A stretch of DNA of 64,000 nt from Clostridia bacterium. GTDB taxonomy: Bacteria; Bacillota; Clostridia; Oscillospirales; Acutalibacteraceae. The stretch is from assembly GCA_900768075.1 (NCBI GenBank), contig CAAGBN010000061.1, positions 1 through 64,000 of the forward strand, given 5' to 3'. The stretch's first letter is position 1. The number at the start of each line of letters is the position of its first letter. The notes under the pieces are model-generated. The model saw nothing but the letters and a program-made list of their open reading frames with translations, did no database searches and had not been told where the DNA came from. Position numbers and translations under genes: made by a program. Positions 55,826 to 64,000 of the stretch are shown here, one piece after another.

Positions 55826-58800
55826 ATGAAAAGCAAAAAGCTGACCTCTGTACTCGTTATGATGATGGCAGTTATAATTATGCTGTGCACTTTCTGTCTT
55901 CCCGCAAGTGCTGCAACAGCTATATCAAAAACCACCATCACCTATACAGAAACCTACACCTACACAGGCAAGGCAATCAAGCCTGCCGTTACAGTAAAAA
56001 ACGGCAAGAAAAAGCTCACTTCAGGCAAAAACTATACTGTTGCATATAAAAACAATAAGGCTGTGGGCAAGGCTACTATTACCATCACAGGTAAAGGCAC
56101 CTACACAGGCAAGGCAACAAAATACTTTTACATAAAGCCAAAGACTGTTACCTCTCTCAAGGCTACAGCATACGCTGAAAAAATCAAGCTCTCATGGGGC
56201 AAGGTCACAGGCGCAAAGGGCTATCAGGTTCAGCAGAAAATTGACGGCAAGTGGACTAAGATTGCTTCTCCCACAGGCACATCATATACTGTTACTGAGC
56301 TTGACAGTGCTACAAAATATGAATTCAGAGTCAGAGCATATGCAAAAGCAGGCGACAAAACTCTCTATTCAGCTTATAAGACCGTAAGCAAGACAACAAC
56401 CATCGGCAAGGTATCAGGCCTTAAGGTTTCCGAAATCACAGGAAATACTGCTACACTCAAGTGGAACAAGGTTGACGGAGCTACCTCATACCGCATCACT
56501 TATACCAACACTAACACAAACCTTAAGAGAACACTCTCAGCTGCATCAAATTCCGCAAAGCTTACAAATCTCGATACACTTTCACCCTATAGTGTGAAAA
56601 TTGCAGCACTCAACGTTGAGAAAAACCTCACAGGTGCAGATTCAGACCTTATTAATTTCACTACTTCTCCTGCAGCCGTAAGAAATCTCACAGCCACTCT
56701 GGCTTCAGATACTGTTGTAAATCTTTCCTGGGCTACTACCTACGGTGCAGACGGCTATCAGGTATATTACAGCAAGGTGGATGCTTCAGGTAACGCTACA
56801 AGCTTTGAAAAATCTTCCTTCGTTACAGGTACCACCTGCTCTCTCTCAAATCTCACACCCTGCTCAACCTATATTTTCAAGGTTGTTGCCGCAGCATATT
56901 CAACCAACGGCACCTTATACAGCGGTGAAGCTCTTTCAAACAAGATTACAATGCCTGTAACAAAGGTGTCTTCATTCAAGGCGACCACAACAGGCGCTGA
57001 TACAGTTGTTCTCGAGTGGGCAAGACCTATCAACATCGACGGCTATAAGCTTTATAAAGACGGCAAATTCCTGCTTACTCTTGACGCTAAAACCACAAGC
57101 TATACCCTTACAGGTCTTTCAGCAGGCACAAACTATAAGGTTGCTATCTGTGCTTACTACGGCAATACCGAGGGTGAAAAGTCAGAGCTTACAGTTTCAA
57201 CTGCAAGCAACAACATTCAGTCAATCACCTTCACCAGCAGACCCTCATCTCTCAAGGTCGGCGGTACATATCAGCTTGTTGTCAAGGTTACACCTGAAAG
57301 TGCTTCAAATAAAGCAGTTTCATTCTCATCAACTAACCCCTCTGTTGCAACTGTCAACAGCACAGGTCTTATCACAGCTGTCAAAGAGGGTACAACAACT
57401 ATCAAGGCAGTGAGCAACGCTGACCCCAACAAGACTGTTTCGTTCTCTCTTACAGTAACAACTGCTCCCGAGGAAAAGGTCAAGGTACAGTCTATCTCCC
57501 TTAAGTCAGAGATAACAATTTATGAGGGCGAGCTTCTTTCTCTCAATCCTGTTATCACACCCTCAAATGCAACTGATAAATCATACACCATTTCAGGTAA
57601 AGACTATTCATACTCATATAAGGAATTCGTTTTAGGCGGTCTTCTGGGTACAACCACAAAAACCGATGTATGTAAATTCAGCGATTATATTGATATATAT
57701 TCAAACCTTATCAAGGGTAAGAAAGCCTCAATCACTCCCAAATCAGATGAAGCTTTCTACTTCACCGTAACAGTAACAACCAACGACGGCTCAAACAAGT
57801 CAGCTTCAACCAGAGTAAAAGTGCTTCCTAAAATGATTGATGTCAAGTATCTCGGCATGGAGGACCTCCCCTGGTACTACGGCAACTCAGCACAGCTGAC
57901 AGCTACTCTTCACTCTTCACTTGAAGAAACCTATAAGACCTCAGATATCCGCTTCAAATCAAGCGACACTTCAATCGCTACAGTTGATAACAGCGGTCTC
58001 GTTACCTGTAAGGGCGCAGGCGATGTTACTATCACAGCCTATATTCCCAACACAGAATACAGCGGTACATACACACTCTACTCAAGAGGTGTTGTATCTG
58101 TAAGCAAGAACTATTATGAGAGCTGCAAGGTCGGCAAGACATATCAGCTTGACGCCCGCATTCTCCCCTCTGCAGACGGCGACGAAATAGTCTACTATTC
58201 AAACGATGAGAAAATTGCTACCGTTGATAACAACGGTCTCGTCACCTTCAAAACAAACGGCAAGGTTTCAATTTCAGTGTTCACATCAGCTGACCCCTAC
58301 AACTATAAAGAGGTATGGCTGACATCCGATACATTCACTAAGCCAAGCGGCACAACAGCTCAGCTTCTCAGTCAAATGAAGACAAGCGCAAACGCTGTAA
58401 AGACTCTGTCATATCTTCCCGCTATAACAAGATATGACAAGACAACAATGTCTAACTTCTCAACAACATCTTCAGACATTTCAGCTTCGGATCTTCAGAG
58501 CATCTTCAACAGCAAGCTCACGCCGAGAAATGTTTATCTTTCACCCGTTCCCGCTTCAAGCAGTGATTACACAACTCTTAAATCAAAGTTCATTGACAAT
58601 GTACCTGTAAGAGGCAAAAACTATATAATCGCTTCCGACCTTTCAGAAGCAGATGTCAAATCAATTACCGTAACAGACAACGGAGACTATTACTACGAAA
58701 TGAGTATGATTCTCAAGGATGAGAATATGTCTGCTCTTCCTGCACCATCAAACAGCACAAAGCACGGTAAGGTATTTGATATCCTTACAAGCGACTATAT

Positions 58801-59062
58801 CAACTCATTCATAAACGAAATCAATAATACAGGTACTATTGAAATCAGCTATTCATCATTCTCACAGAAATACTACAATTCAAAGCTGACACTTAAAATC
58901 AACAAGATAACAGGTAATCTTGAGTCCGCAAACTTTGATATGACTCTTGACGGCAGTGTTAAGGAGCTCAAATTCAAATACGGCACCAAAACCTTTAATA
59001 TGAATGTTTCCTTCACCTGCAACAATATCGTCAATATTGATTTTTCAGGCTATGACAACTAA
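55826..59062 (+). CDS. large secreted protein with FN3 and bacterial Ig-like (BIG2) repeats
   Basis: 1078 residues. Signal peptide VLVMMMAVIIMLCTFCLPAS (about 9-28). An N-terminal Ig-like module (TYTGKAIKPAVTVKNGKKKL...), then about four FN3 domains (about 110-460), then BIG2-type repeats from about 465 (SITFTSRPSSLKVGGTYQL, SSTNPSVATVNSTGLITA) with further copies at about 555, 670 and 760, and a C-terminal unique domain (about 850-1078) of unknown type. No sortase or SLH anchor seen. Probably a cell-surface or matrix adhesin. AAAGGAGG ribosome site; it may share the LUD promoter. Ended by a terminator at 59067. Confidence 0.82.
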   Translation: MKSKKLTSVLVMMMAVIIMLCTFCLPASAATAISKTTITYTETYTYTGKAIKPAVTVKNGKKKLTSGKNYTVAYKNNKAVGKATITITGKGTYTGKATKYFYIKPKTVTSLKATAYAEKIKLSWGKVTGAKGYQVQQKIDGKWTKIASPTGTSYTVTELDSATKYEFRVRAYAKAGDKTLYSAYKTVSKTTTIGKVSGLKVSEITGNTATLKWNKVDGATSYRITYTNTNTNLKRTLSAASNSAKLTNLDTLSPYSVKIAALNVEKNLTGADSDLINFTTSPAAVRNLTATLASDTVVNLSWATTYGADGYQVYYSKVDASGNATSFEKSSFVTGTTCSLSNLTPCSTYIFKVVAAAYSTNGTLYSGEALSNKITMPVTKVSSFKATTTGADTVVLEWARPINIDGYKLYKDGKFLLTLDAKTTSYTLTGLSAGTNYKVAICAYYGNTEGEKSELTVSTASNNIQSITFTSRPSSLKVGGTYQLVVKVTPESASNKAVSFSSTNPSVATVNSTGLITAVKEGTTTIKAVSNADPNKTVSFSLTVTTAPEEKVKVQSISLKSEITIYEGELLSLNPVITPSNATDKSYTISGKDYSYSYKEFVLGGLLGTTTKTDVCKFSDYIDIYSNLIKGKKASITPKSDEAFYFTVTVTTNDGSNKSASTRVKVLPKMIDVKYLGMEDLPWYYGNSAQLTATLHSSLEETYKTSDIRFKSSDTSIATVDNSGLVTCKGAGDVTITAYIPNTEYSGTYTLYSRGVVSVSKNYYESCKVGKTYQLDARILPSADGDEIVYYSNDEKIATVDNNGLVTFKTNGKVSISVFTSADPYNYKEVWLTSDTFTKPSGTTAQLLSQMKTSANAVKTLSYLPAITRYDKTTMSNFSTTSSDISASDLQSIFNSKLTPRNVYLSPVPASSSDYTTLKSKFIDNVPVRGKNYIIASDLSEADVKSITVTDNGDYYYEMSMILKDENMSALPAPSNSTKHGKVFDILTSDYINSFINEINNTGTIEISYSSFSQKYYNSKLTLKINKITGNLESANFDMTLDGSVKELKFKYGTKTFNMNVSFTCNNIVNIDFSGYDN

Positions 59063-59066
59063 CCTT

Positions 59067-59097
59067 AAAGAGAGCAGTCAATCTGCTCTCTTTTTTC
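59067..59097 (+). terminator. intrinsic terminator
   Basis: Stem AGAGAGCAG/CTGCTCTCT followed by TTTTTT. Confidence 0.9.
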
Positions 59098-59099
59098 TA

Positions 59100-59128
59100 T
59101 TTACATAAGGCTTTTTTTATGATAGAAT
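59100..59128 (+). promoter_or_regulatory. promoter of rarA
   Basis: TTTACA (59100-59105), 17 nt, TAGAAT (59123-59128). Confidence 0.65.
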
Positions 59129-59157
59129 AGTCAGGATGAAAAGAAGGTGACAAAAAA

Positions 59158-60423
59158 ATGAAAGCACCCTTAGCGGATAGAATAAGACCTCAGAGCATTG
59201 ACGATATCGTAGGCCAGAAGCACCTTTTAGGTCAGGGTAAGGCTCTGAGAAATATCATAGAGTCAGGCGACCTGCCCAACCTTATCTTCTACGGCCCGTC
59301 AGGCATCGGCAAGACTACTCTTGCATCGATTATCGCCCTTAAGACCAACAGAAAATTCCACAAGCTCAACGGCACCTCGGCTTCAACTGCCGATATCAAG
59401 GCAATCGTTGCAGAGCTTGACACATTAGCCGCACCCAACGGCATATTGCTGTATCTTGACGAGATTCAGTACTTCAACAAAAAACAGCAGCAGACGCTTC
59501 TTGATTATATTGAGAGAGGCGAAATTACTCTTATAGCCTCCACCACAGAAAATCCCTACTTCTACATTCACGGTGCAATCTTAAGCAGATGCACTGTATT
59601 TGAGTTCAAGAGCGTTGAGGCTGAGGATATTATCCCTGCGGTGAAAAGAGCTTTCGGCATACTTGAAAAGGACAGAAACTGCACCATAATAGCCGACGAT
59701 GAGGTGCTTCTTCATATTGCACGCTCCTGCGGAGGAGATGTGAGAAAAGCTATGAATTCAGCCGAGCTTTGTGTCCTCAGCACCCTGCCCGATGATGAGG
59801 GTCAGGTTATTATAACCAAAGAAAAAGCAAATGAGCTGACTCAGAAAAGCGCTATGAAATATGACCGTGAGGGTGACGAGCATTACGATATACTCTCAGC
59901 CTTTCAGAAGAGTATGCGAGGCTCAGATGCCAATGCAGCACTTCACTATCTTGCAAGACTTCTTGAAGCAGGTGATTTGCCCTCAGCAACGAGACGTCTT
60001 ATGGTCTGTGCCGCTGAAGATGTAGGCCTTGCTTACCCGATGATAATACCCATAGTCAAGTCAGCTGTGGATATGGCACTTATGGTGGGACTTCCCGAGG
60101 CGAGAATTCCTCTTGCGGATGCGGTTGTGCTTGTATGCAACTCACCTAAATCCAACTCCGCATATAAGGCTTATGATGCGGCAGCAGCCGATATCAGAAT
60201 GGGCAAAAGCGGACCTATTCCCCGTCAGCTTCAGAATATGCACTATGACGGCGAGGACAATCAGAACAAGGGTCAGTTTTATCAGTATCCTCACGACTAT
60301 CCTTATCATTATGTCTCTCAGCAGTATTTGCCTGATGTGCTGAAAAATAAGACTTATTATGAATTCGGAGACAACAAGACAGAGCAAGCCGCAAAAGAAT
60401 ACTGGGATAAGATTAAGAAATAA
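59158..60423 (+). CDS. rarA: replication-associated recombination protein A
   Basis: 421 residues. MAP-type start PLADRIRPQSIDDIVGQKHL (4-23), Walker A FYGPSGIGKTTLASII (about 43-58), Walker B YLDEIQYFNKKQQ (about 99-111), sensor 1 ASTTENPYF, and C-terminal QKSMRGSDANAALHYLARLL (about 250-269). RarA/MgsA is an AAA+ protein working at stalled forks. Single gene with its own promoter. The stop is immediately followed by repeat B. Confidence 0.96.
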   Translation: MKAPLADRIRPQSIDDIVGQKHLLGQGKALRNIIESGDLPNLIFYGPSGIGKTTLASIIALKTNRKFHKLNGTSASTADIKAIVAELDTLAAPNGILLYLDEIQYFNKKQQQTLLDYIERGEITLIASTTENPYFYIHGAILSRCTVFEFKSVEAEDIIPAVKRAFGILEKDRNCTIIADDEVLLHIARSCGGDVRKAMNSAELCVLSTLPDDEGQVIITKEKANELTQKSAMKYDREGDEHYDILSAFQKSMRGSDANAALHYLARLLEAGDLPSATRRLMVCAAEDVGLAYPMIIPIVKSAVDMALMVGLPEARIPLADAVVLVCNSPKSNSAYKAYDAAAADIRMGKSGPIPRQLQNMHYDGEDNQNKGQFYQYPHDYPYHYVSQQYLPDVLKNKTYYEFGDNKTEQAAKEYWDKIKK

Positions 60424-60485
60424 CATCGCGTTTTTGATTACTTTTTCCGCGATAGGAAAAAGTAATGCCCGACCGGCAAGGTCAA
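60424..60485 (+). repeat. stop-codon-adjacent repeat B, copy 5
   Basis: Starts at the base after the rarA stop: CATCGCGTTTTTGATTAC, hairpin TTACTTTTTCC/GGAAAAAGTAA around GCGATA, then TGCCCGACCGGCAAGG. It is the cleanest copy. Confidence 0.8.
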
Positions 60486-60496
60486 TATAAAAAAAC

Positions 60497-60524
60497 AAAG
60501 TAGCAGATTTTCGTCTGCTACTTT
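60497..60524. terminator. bidirectional terminator
   Basis: Stem AAAGTAGCAGA/TCTGCTACTTT with TTTTCG loop, between converging rarA and the TraX-like gene. Confidence 0.9.
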
Positions 60525-60536
60525 TTATATATGCAA

Positions 60537-61280
60537 TTAACCAATAAACTGAATATACCCGATAATAAAAAGATGTAAAGGATAGTATATGTAAAAAAAC
60601 CATTTCATAATTTTATTTATTTTCGGATTACTGCCTCGCTGTCCGTTATACATCATAATAACAGGCACTGACAACACAACTGCCATTTGTATAAGTCCGT
60701 AAAGCTTATCAAGCGCAAAGAAATATACAACCGAATAGATGCCTACATAGAAAATCATCCATAACATCTGCTTTTTAAAGTCGCCTCTGTTTGTGCCGAT
60801 TGCAAGAATGCAAAGACTCGCTATACAGCTCCAATCACTCGGGAACGTAATAACACAGATAAGCAGAATAAAAAGAGCTTTTACACTCATCTTCATCTTT
60901 TCACTGTCAGCAACACGAAGCATTACAAGACCCCAGGCAAGAGGCCACATAACGCTTGTCTGATTTAAAATATTCCCCGTGTAAAAAGGGATAAAGGATT
61001 GCCAGCCGATATAATCCGAAGATGCAAATATATAGGCAAAATGCGATATAAAAGAAAATGCAAACAAACGCATAGTATATTTGTTTATATTCTTCGTATA
61101 GTAATAGCCCTCTGCTATCAGATAGCACATTATGGGACAAGTCAGTCTGCCGATTATATGCAGTATAACAGGAATAACGCCCTCATCATATCCGGGATAA
61201 AGAAGCCAGGCAATATGATCTATAGTCATTGCAGCAATAGCAATAAGCTTTATCTGATTAGAATCCAATACTTTCTTCAT
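60537..61280 (-). CDS. TraX family membrane protein
   Basis: 247 residues with about eight membrane segments. The N-terminus LDSNQIKLIAIAAMTIDHIA (5-24), HIIGRLTCPIMCYLIAEGYY (about 41-60), and DWSCIASLCILA with later YIYYPLHLFIIGYIQF match TraX, first described as pilin N-acetyltransferase of F plasmids; chromosomal copies in Firmicutes probably acylate other surface molecules. No conjugation gene is near, so it is a stand-alone copy. Acts in the cytoplasmic membrane. Confidence 0.88.
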   Translation of the reverse strand: MKKVLDSNQIKLIAIAAMTIDHIAWLLYPGYDEGVIPVILHIIGRLTCPIMCYLIAEGYYYTKNINKYTMRLFAFSFISHFAYIFASSDYIGWQSFIPFYTGNILNQTSVMWPLAWGLVMLRVADSEKMKMSVKALFILLICVITFPSDWSCIASLCILAIGTNRGDFKKQMLWMIFYVGIYSVVYFFALDKLYGLIQMAVVLSVPVIMMYNGQRGSNPKINKIMKWFFYIYYPLHLFIIGYIQFIG

Positions 61281-61399
61281 AACCGCTCCGTCAATTTATT
61301 TTTTCTGAGGTCATTATAACACAAATCAGAAGCAACATCAACACTACACAGGCAGGATAAAATCAAAGGACACGGGTTGTTTCCCCGCGTCCCGATAAA

Positions 61400-61433
61400 G
61401 AAAATAAAGCAGCAGACCTTAAATCTGCTGCTT
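61400..61433 (-). terminator. terminator behind the 61439 gene
   Basis: Minus strand AAGCAGCAGA/TCTGCTGCTT followed by TATTTTCTTTATC. A second weak stem GGACACGGG/CCCGCGTCC lies at about 61367-61392. Confidence 0.75.
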
Positions 61434-61438
61434 GTCTG

Positions 61439-61891
61439 TTATTGATTTACCACCTCTTGGATTTTCTCTGATACGCTTTCTTCAAGCTTTATCTTCTTGC
61501 TGTTTCTGAGTGAGCGGATATAACCGTTTTTTCTCCACTCTATCAAAGCCGCAGGAAGCAGGAAGTAAAACAGTGCAATCAAAGAGCTTGTCATATCCTC
61601 TCCGGGCATCATACACGAACACACAGCCACACCGAAGAAATATACAAGTATTCTGCTTATTAATTTAGTGGAAGATAAAAACTTACAGATAGTCAATGAG
61701 CTGTTTTTTATAACAGGATTACTGCAGATTTCTGCTATTGCGGGAACAAGCAGATATAAAGAGAGTAAGGGAAGCTCAGCGAATAAGCCTGCTTCTTTTG
61801 TGGATATAAGTGAAAAGACTATCACAGCAAGAACTATAAGTATCCAGCTTATAACCTTGATTCCTTTTATAAATTTAATAACCGATTTCAT
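61439..61891 (-). CDS. small four-helix membrane protein, unknown function
   Basis: 150 residues with AGGAG 9 nt before the ATG. Four hydrophobic segments: ISWILIVLAVIVFSLIST (about 14-31), LPLLSLYLLVPAIAEIC (about 40-56), SRILVYFFGVAVCSCMM (about 78-94) and SSLIALFYFLLPAALIE (about 101-117), then a basic and Glu-rich tail. No family recognised. It stands alone between TraX and the ABC permease genes with terminators on both sides. It may be a stress or surface-associated membrane protein, but nothing shows this. Confidence 0.65.
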   Translation of the reverse strand: MKSVIKFIKGIKVISWILIVLAVIVFSLISTKEAGLFAELPLLSLYLLVPAIAEICSNPVIKNSSLTICKFLSSTKLISRILVYFFGVAVCSCMMPGEDMTSSLIALFYFLLPAALIEWRKNGYIRSLRNSKKIKLEESVSEKIQEVVNQ

Positions 61892-61993
61892 TTTAACTTT
61901 CTCCTGTCAAAGGTGCTATTACCATTCTATACCTCTGAAAACTATTTGTCAACAAAAAATACAGTTTGTTAACACAACGGCTCCCTATTATAT

Positions 61994-62031
61994 AAAAAGG
62001 ACACGGATGTCGGCGTACCCGTGCCCTTTTA
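61994..62031 (-). terminator. terminator of the ABC permease operon
   Basis: Stem AAAAGGACACGG/CCGTGCCCTTTT (one mismatch), 16 nt after the stop at 62047; minus-strand T-run TTTTTATATAA. Confidence 0.75.
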
Positions 62032-62046
62032 TAAATGAAGTTGTTT

Positions 62047-63024
62047 TTATCTCTCTTCTCTGAAATAGGGCAAACCGAGACTCGCAGGAGGTTGATTTTC
62101 CTTTTTCTTCATAAGACTTGTTGTGATAAGAATAACAATAGTTACAATATAAGGAAGCATCTTGAAGATTTCCTTTGTGGCACTTGTAAGCCCGGGCACA
62201 AAAATTTCTGCAATATAAAGACCACCGAAAAGGAATGCACCGAGGACTGCAAGGTTAGGCTTCCACACAACGAAGATAACAAGAGCTACCGCAAGCCAGC
62301 CTCTGTCACCGAAGGACTGTGTATCCCACAGACCGTTTGAATAGTCAACGGCATAGTAAAGGCCGCCGAGCCCTGCAATAACACCGCCAAGGCAGGTTGC
62401 AACATATTTGTATCTTGTTACGTTGATACCTGCGGCATCTGCTGTAGCAGGATTTTCACCTACTGCTCTGAGAGAAAGTCCGATTCTTGTCTTCTTGAGC
62501 ACATACCATGAAATTATAGCGATTGCGATTGCAATATAAAACATACAGCCGTGTGAGAAGAAGATTGTGCCTATAGCACCAAGCTTATCATAAAAAGGCA
62601 CAAGAGGCATTTTATACGCTGCGGCTGTGGCAGGAATTGAGTTATTTGTAATGCCGAGAATTGTTGAAATTGAGCCGCCGTAGAAGTTACCGAGACCTGA
62701 GCCGAAAATTGTAAGAGCAAGACCTGTAACATTCTGATTTGCACGAAGTGTTACTGTAAGGAAGCAGTAAATAAGTGAAAGAATGAGTGAGCAGCTCACA
62801 GAGCAAAGCATTGACACAAGAAGACCCACAAAGCCGTTGGGAGTCGGTGTTGAATTTTCATAAGCCAGAGCACCGACAATACCTGCAACACCGCCGCTTA
62901 TCATTATACCGGGGATACCGAGATTCAGGTTACCGCTTTTTTCGTTGAGAATTTCACCATTTGAGCCGAAAAGCAAGGGCAGACCCTGAGCTACTGCTCG
63001 TGAGAGAATATATGCAAAATCCAT
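62047..63024 (-). CDS. BMP-type nucleoside ABC transporter permease (NupQ/YufQ-like)
   Basis: 325 residues from ATG 63024 (MDFAYILSRAVAQGL), AGGAGG upstream. LLFGSNGEILNEKSGNLNLG followed by IPGIMISGG (about 17-45) is the typical start of the second permease of RfuD/YufQ-like importers, and VGENPATADAAGINVTRYKY (about 190-209) is the EAA-type cytoplasmic loop. With the partner gene 1 nt upstream it forms the permease pair of a basic-membrane-protein (BMP) nucleoside or purine importer. The ATPase and lipoprotein genes should lie beyond the right edge. Confidence 0.93.
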   Translation of the reverse strand: MDFAYILSRAVAQGLPLLFGSNGEILNEKSGNLNLGIPGIMISGGVAGIVGALAYENSTPTPNGFVGLLVSMLCSVSCSLILSLIYCFLTVTLRANQNVTGLALTIFGSGLGNFYGGSISTILGITNNSIPATAAAYKMPLVPFYDKLGAIGTIFFSHGCMFYIAIAIAIISWYVLKKTRIGLSLRAVGENPATADAAGINVTRYKYVATCLGGVIAGLGGLYYAVDYSNGLWDTQSFGDRGWLAVALVIFVVWKPNLAVLGAFLFGGLYIAEIFVPGLTSATKEIFKMLPYIVTIVILITTSLMKKKENQPPASLGLPYFREER

Positions 63025-63025
63025 A

Positions 63026-64000
63026 TTATTTGCCCTCCTTTGCTCTTTTGTTGAAGATAACTCTGTAATTGATGAAGAATTCACTTGCAAGGATAATAAA
63101 CAGTGCTACGCCTACAACAACGTCTGATGCAAAATCGTTAAGGTTGCAGGAGGATGCAATCTTCGCAGTACCGATATCAAGGAATGAAACGAAGAAAGAT
63201 GTGATAACCATTGTAAGAGGATTAAGCTTTGCAAGCCACGCTACGATAATAGCCGTAAAGCCGTTACCGCCGACGATATCACTCTTTACCAGGTGGTGAG
63301 TACCGCTGACAAGCAGGAAGCCTGCAAGACCGCAGAGAGCACCTGAAAGAGCCATAGTTCTCACTATAACCTTATTAACATTGATACCGATATATCTTGC
63401 AGTGTTTTCGCTTTCACCTACAACAGCGATTTCATAGCCCTGCTTTGAGTATTTCATATAAATATAGGATAAAACTGTGATAACAAGAATAATCACAATG
63501 CTCCAGCCGTAGTCAACACCGAAAAGCTGAGGAAGCTTACCTGTTGTGAGAGTTGACATAACGCCTGCGCCCTTCTGCTTTTCCCAAAGGACAACGAAGA
63601 ACTTGACAAGCTGAATTGCAACATAGTTCATCATAAGGGTAAAGAGTGTTTCGTTGGCACGGATTTTAGCCTTGAAATAACCTGGAATAACGCCCCAGAT
63701 TGCACCTGAAACAACACTTGCAACAAACATCAGAAGTAGAAGAAGTGCAACAGGCAAATCAGGACAAAGCTTAACAACTATACAGGATGCCAGAGCACCT
63801 ACAAGAGCCTGACCCTCTGCACCGATGTTCCAGAATCTCATCTTGAAGGCAGGTGCTAGAGCAACTGCAAGACAAAGCAGTGCGCAGGTATCTCTTGCTG
63901 TAATTTTAATACGTCTTGCTGTACCGAAGGCACCTTCGATCATTTCACTGTAAACCTCACCGAAGGAAACCTTACCGCTTGTAATAAGAATAAGAGTAAT
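63026..64000 (-). CDS. BMP-type nucleoside ABC transporter permease (NupP/YufP-like), N-terminus outside window
   Basis: 325 residues visible; the frame is open to base 64000, so the ATG at 63943 is internal (upstream codons read LITSGKVSFGEVYSE). MRFWNIGAEGQALVGALASC, GVIPGYFKAKIRANETLFTL followed by MMNYVAIQLVKFF, and VVGESENTARYIGINVNKVI are standard for the first permease of the YufP type, with about eight membrane helices visible. The stop is 1 nt before the partner permease start, so they are coupled. Confidence 0.92.
   Translation of the reverse strand: MTLILITSGKVSFGEVYSEMIEGAFGTARRIKITARDTCALLCLAVALAPAFKMRFWNIGAEGQALVGALASCIVVKLCPDLPVALLLLLMFVASVVSGAIWGVIPGYFKAKIRANETLFTLMMNYVAIQLVKFFVVLWEKQKGAGVMSTLTTGKLPQLFGVDYGWSIVIILVITVLSYIYMKYSKQGYEIAVVGESENTARYIGINVNKVIVRTMALSGALCGLAGFLLVSGTHHLVKSDIVGGNGFTAIIVAWLAKLNPLTMVITSFFVSFLDIGTAKIASSCNLNDFASDVVVGVALFIILASEFFINYRVIFNKRAKEGK

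Overview
The window looks like the chromosome of a low-to-mid G+C, Gram-positive, spore-forming Bacillota, most likely a Clostridia of the Ruminococcaceae/Oscillospiraceae type. Reasons: the order rimP-nusA-ylxR-ylxQ-infB-rbfA-nrnA-truB-ribF, a YlmC/YmxH sporulation-type PRC-barrel protein, a glycine riboswitch in front of an AGCS symporter, secreted FN3/Ig-like proteins with Gram-positive signal peptides, strong AGGAGG ribosome sites, TTGACA-17-TATAAT promoters, and TnpV/DUF6809 genes typical of clostridial mobile elements. The species cannot be named from the sequence alone.

Layout. 1-3.7 kb: edge of a defence/mobile island (C-terminus of an MmeI-like DNA methyltransferase, AbiH, a DUF2971 protein, then orphan TnpV and DUF6809 genes). 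3.8-7.2 kb: mfd. 7.4-8.0 kb: two very small genes for amphipathic peptides, each with its own consensus promoter, leader hairpin and terminator; a third relative lies at 18.5 kb. 8.1-14.7 kb: a compact phage head module (terS, terL, portal, protease/scaffold, decoration-like protein, major capsid protein, three connector-type genes) with no tail, lysis, integrase or replication genes, closed by a MITE-like inverted-repeat element. 15-18.4 kb: large secreted FN3 protein. 18.7-37 kb: accessory metabolism and surface functions: MATE exporter, YhhN protein, SGNH hydrolase + SDR, two LCAT-like secreted hydrolases, a lysophospholipase-like hydrolase, two GH3 beta-glycosidases, a GNAT, PanE-like reductase, tRNA-Thr/tRNA-Tyr, and the riboswitch-controlled AGCS symporter. 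38-54.8 kb: mainly housekeeping on the minus strand: YlmC, ECF S-component, the rimP-to-ribF translation/RNA operon with promoter and leader hairpin, Na+/Ca2+ exchanger, RlmH, WalJ-like MBL protein, MurA. 55-64 kb: LUD-domain protein, a second large secreted FN3/BIG2 protein, RarA, TraX-like membrane protein, and two permeases of a BMP-type nucleoside ABC importer running off the right edge.

The intergenic DNA is rich in structured repeats: (A) cloverleaf-like four-way-junction palindromes at 9.95, 38.5 and 53.25 kb; (B) a roughly 60-nt element placed directly after stop codons, in gene-sense orientation, at 32.1, 32.3, 43.8, 50.6 and 60.4 kb; (C) short AATGCAGAGTGCAGAA-type repeats at 7.25, 8.14 and 53.4 kb; (D) a tandem array of five short hairpins inside the nrnA-truB gap; (E) a palindromic element that carries a copy of the tRNA-Tyr 3' end.

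The best candidates for something undescribed are the three-member peptide family (7491-7589, 7808-7909, 18543-18665) and the tail-less capsid module. All functions are assigned by reading motifs; no database search was possible.
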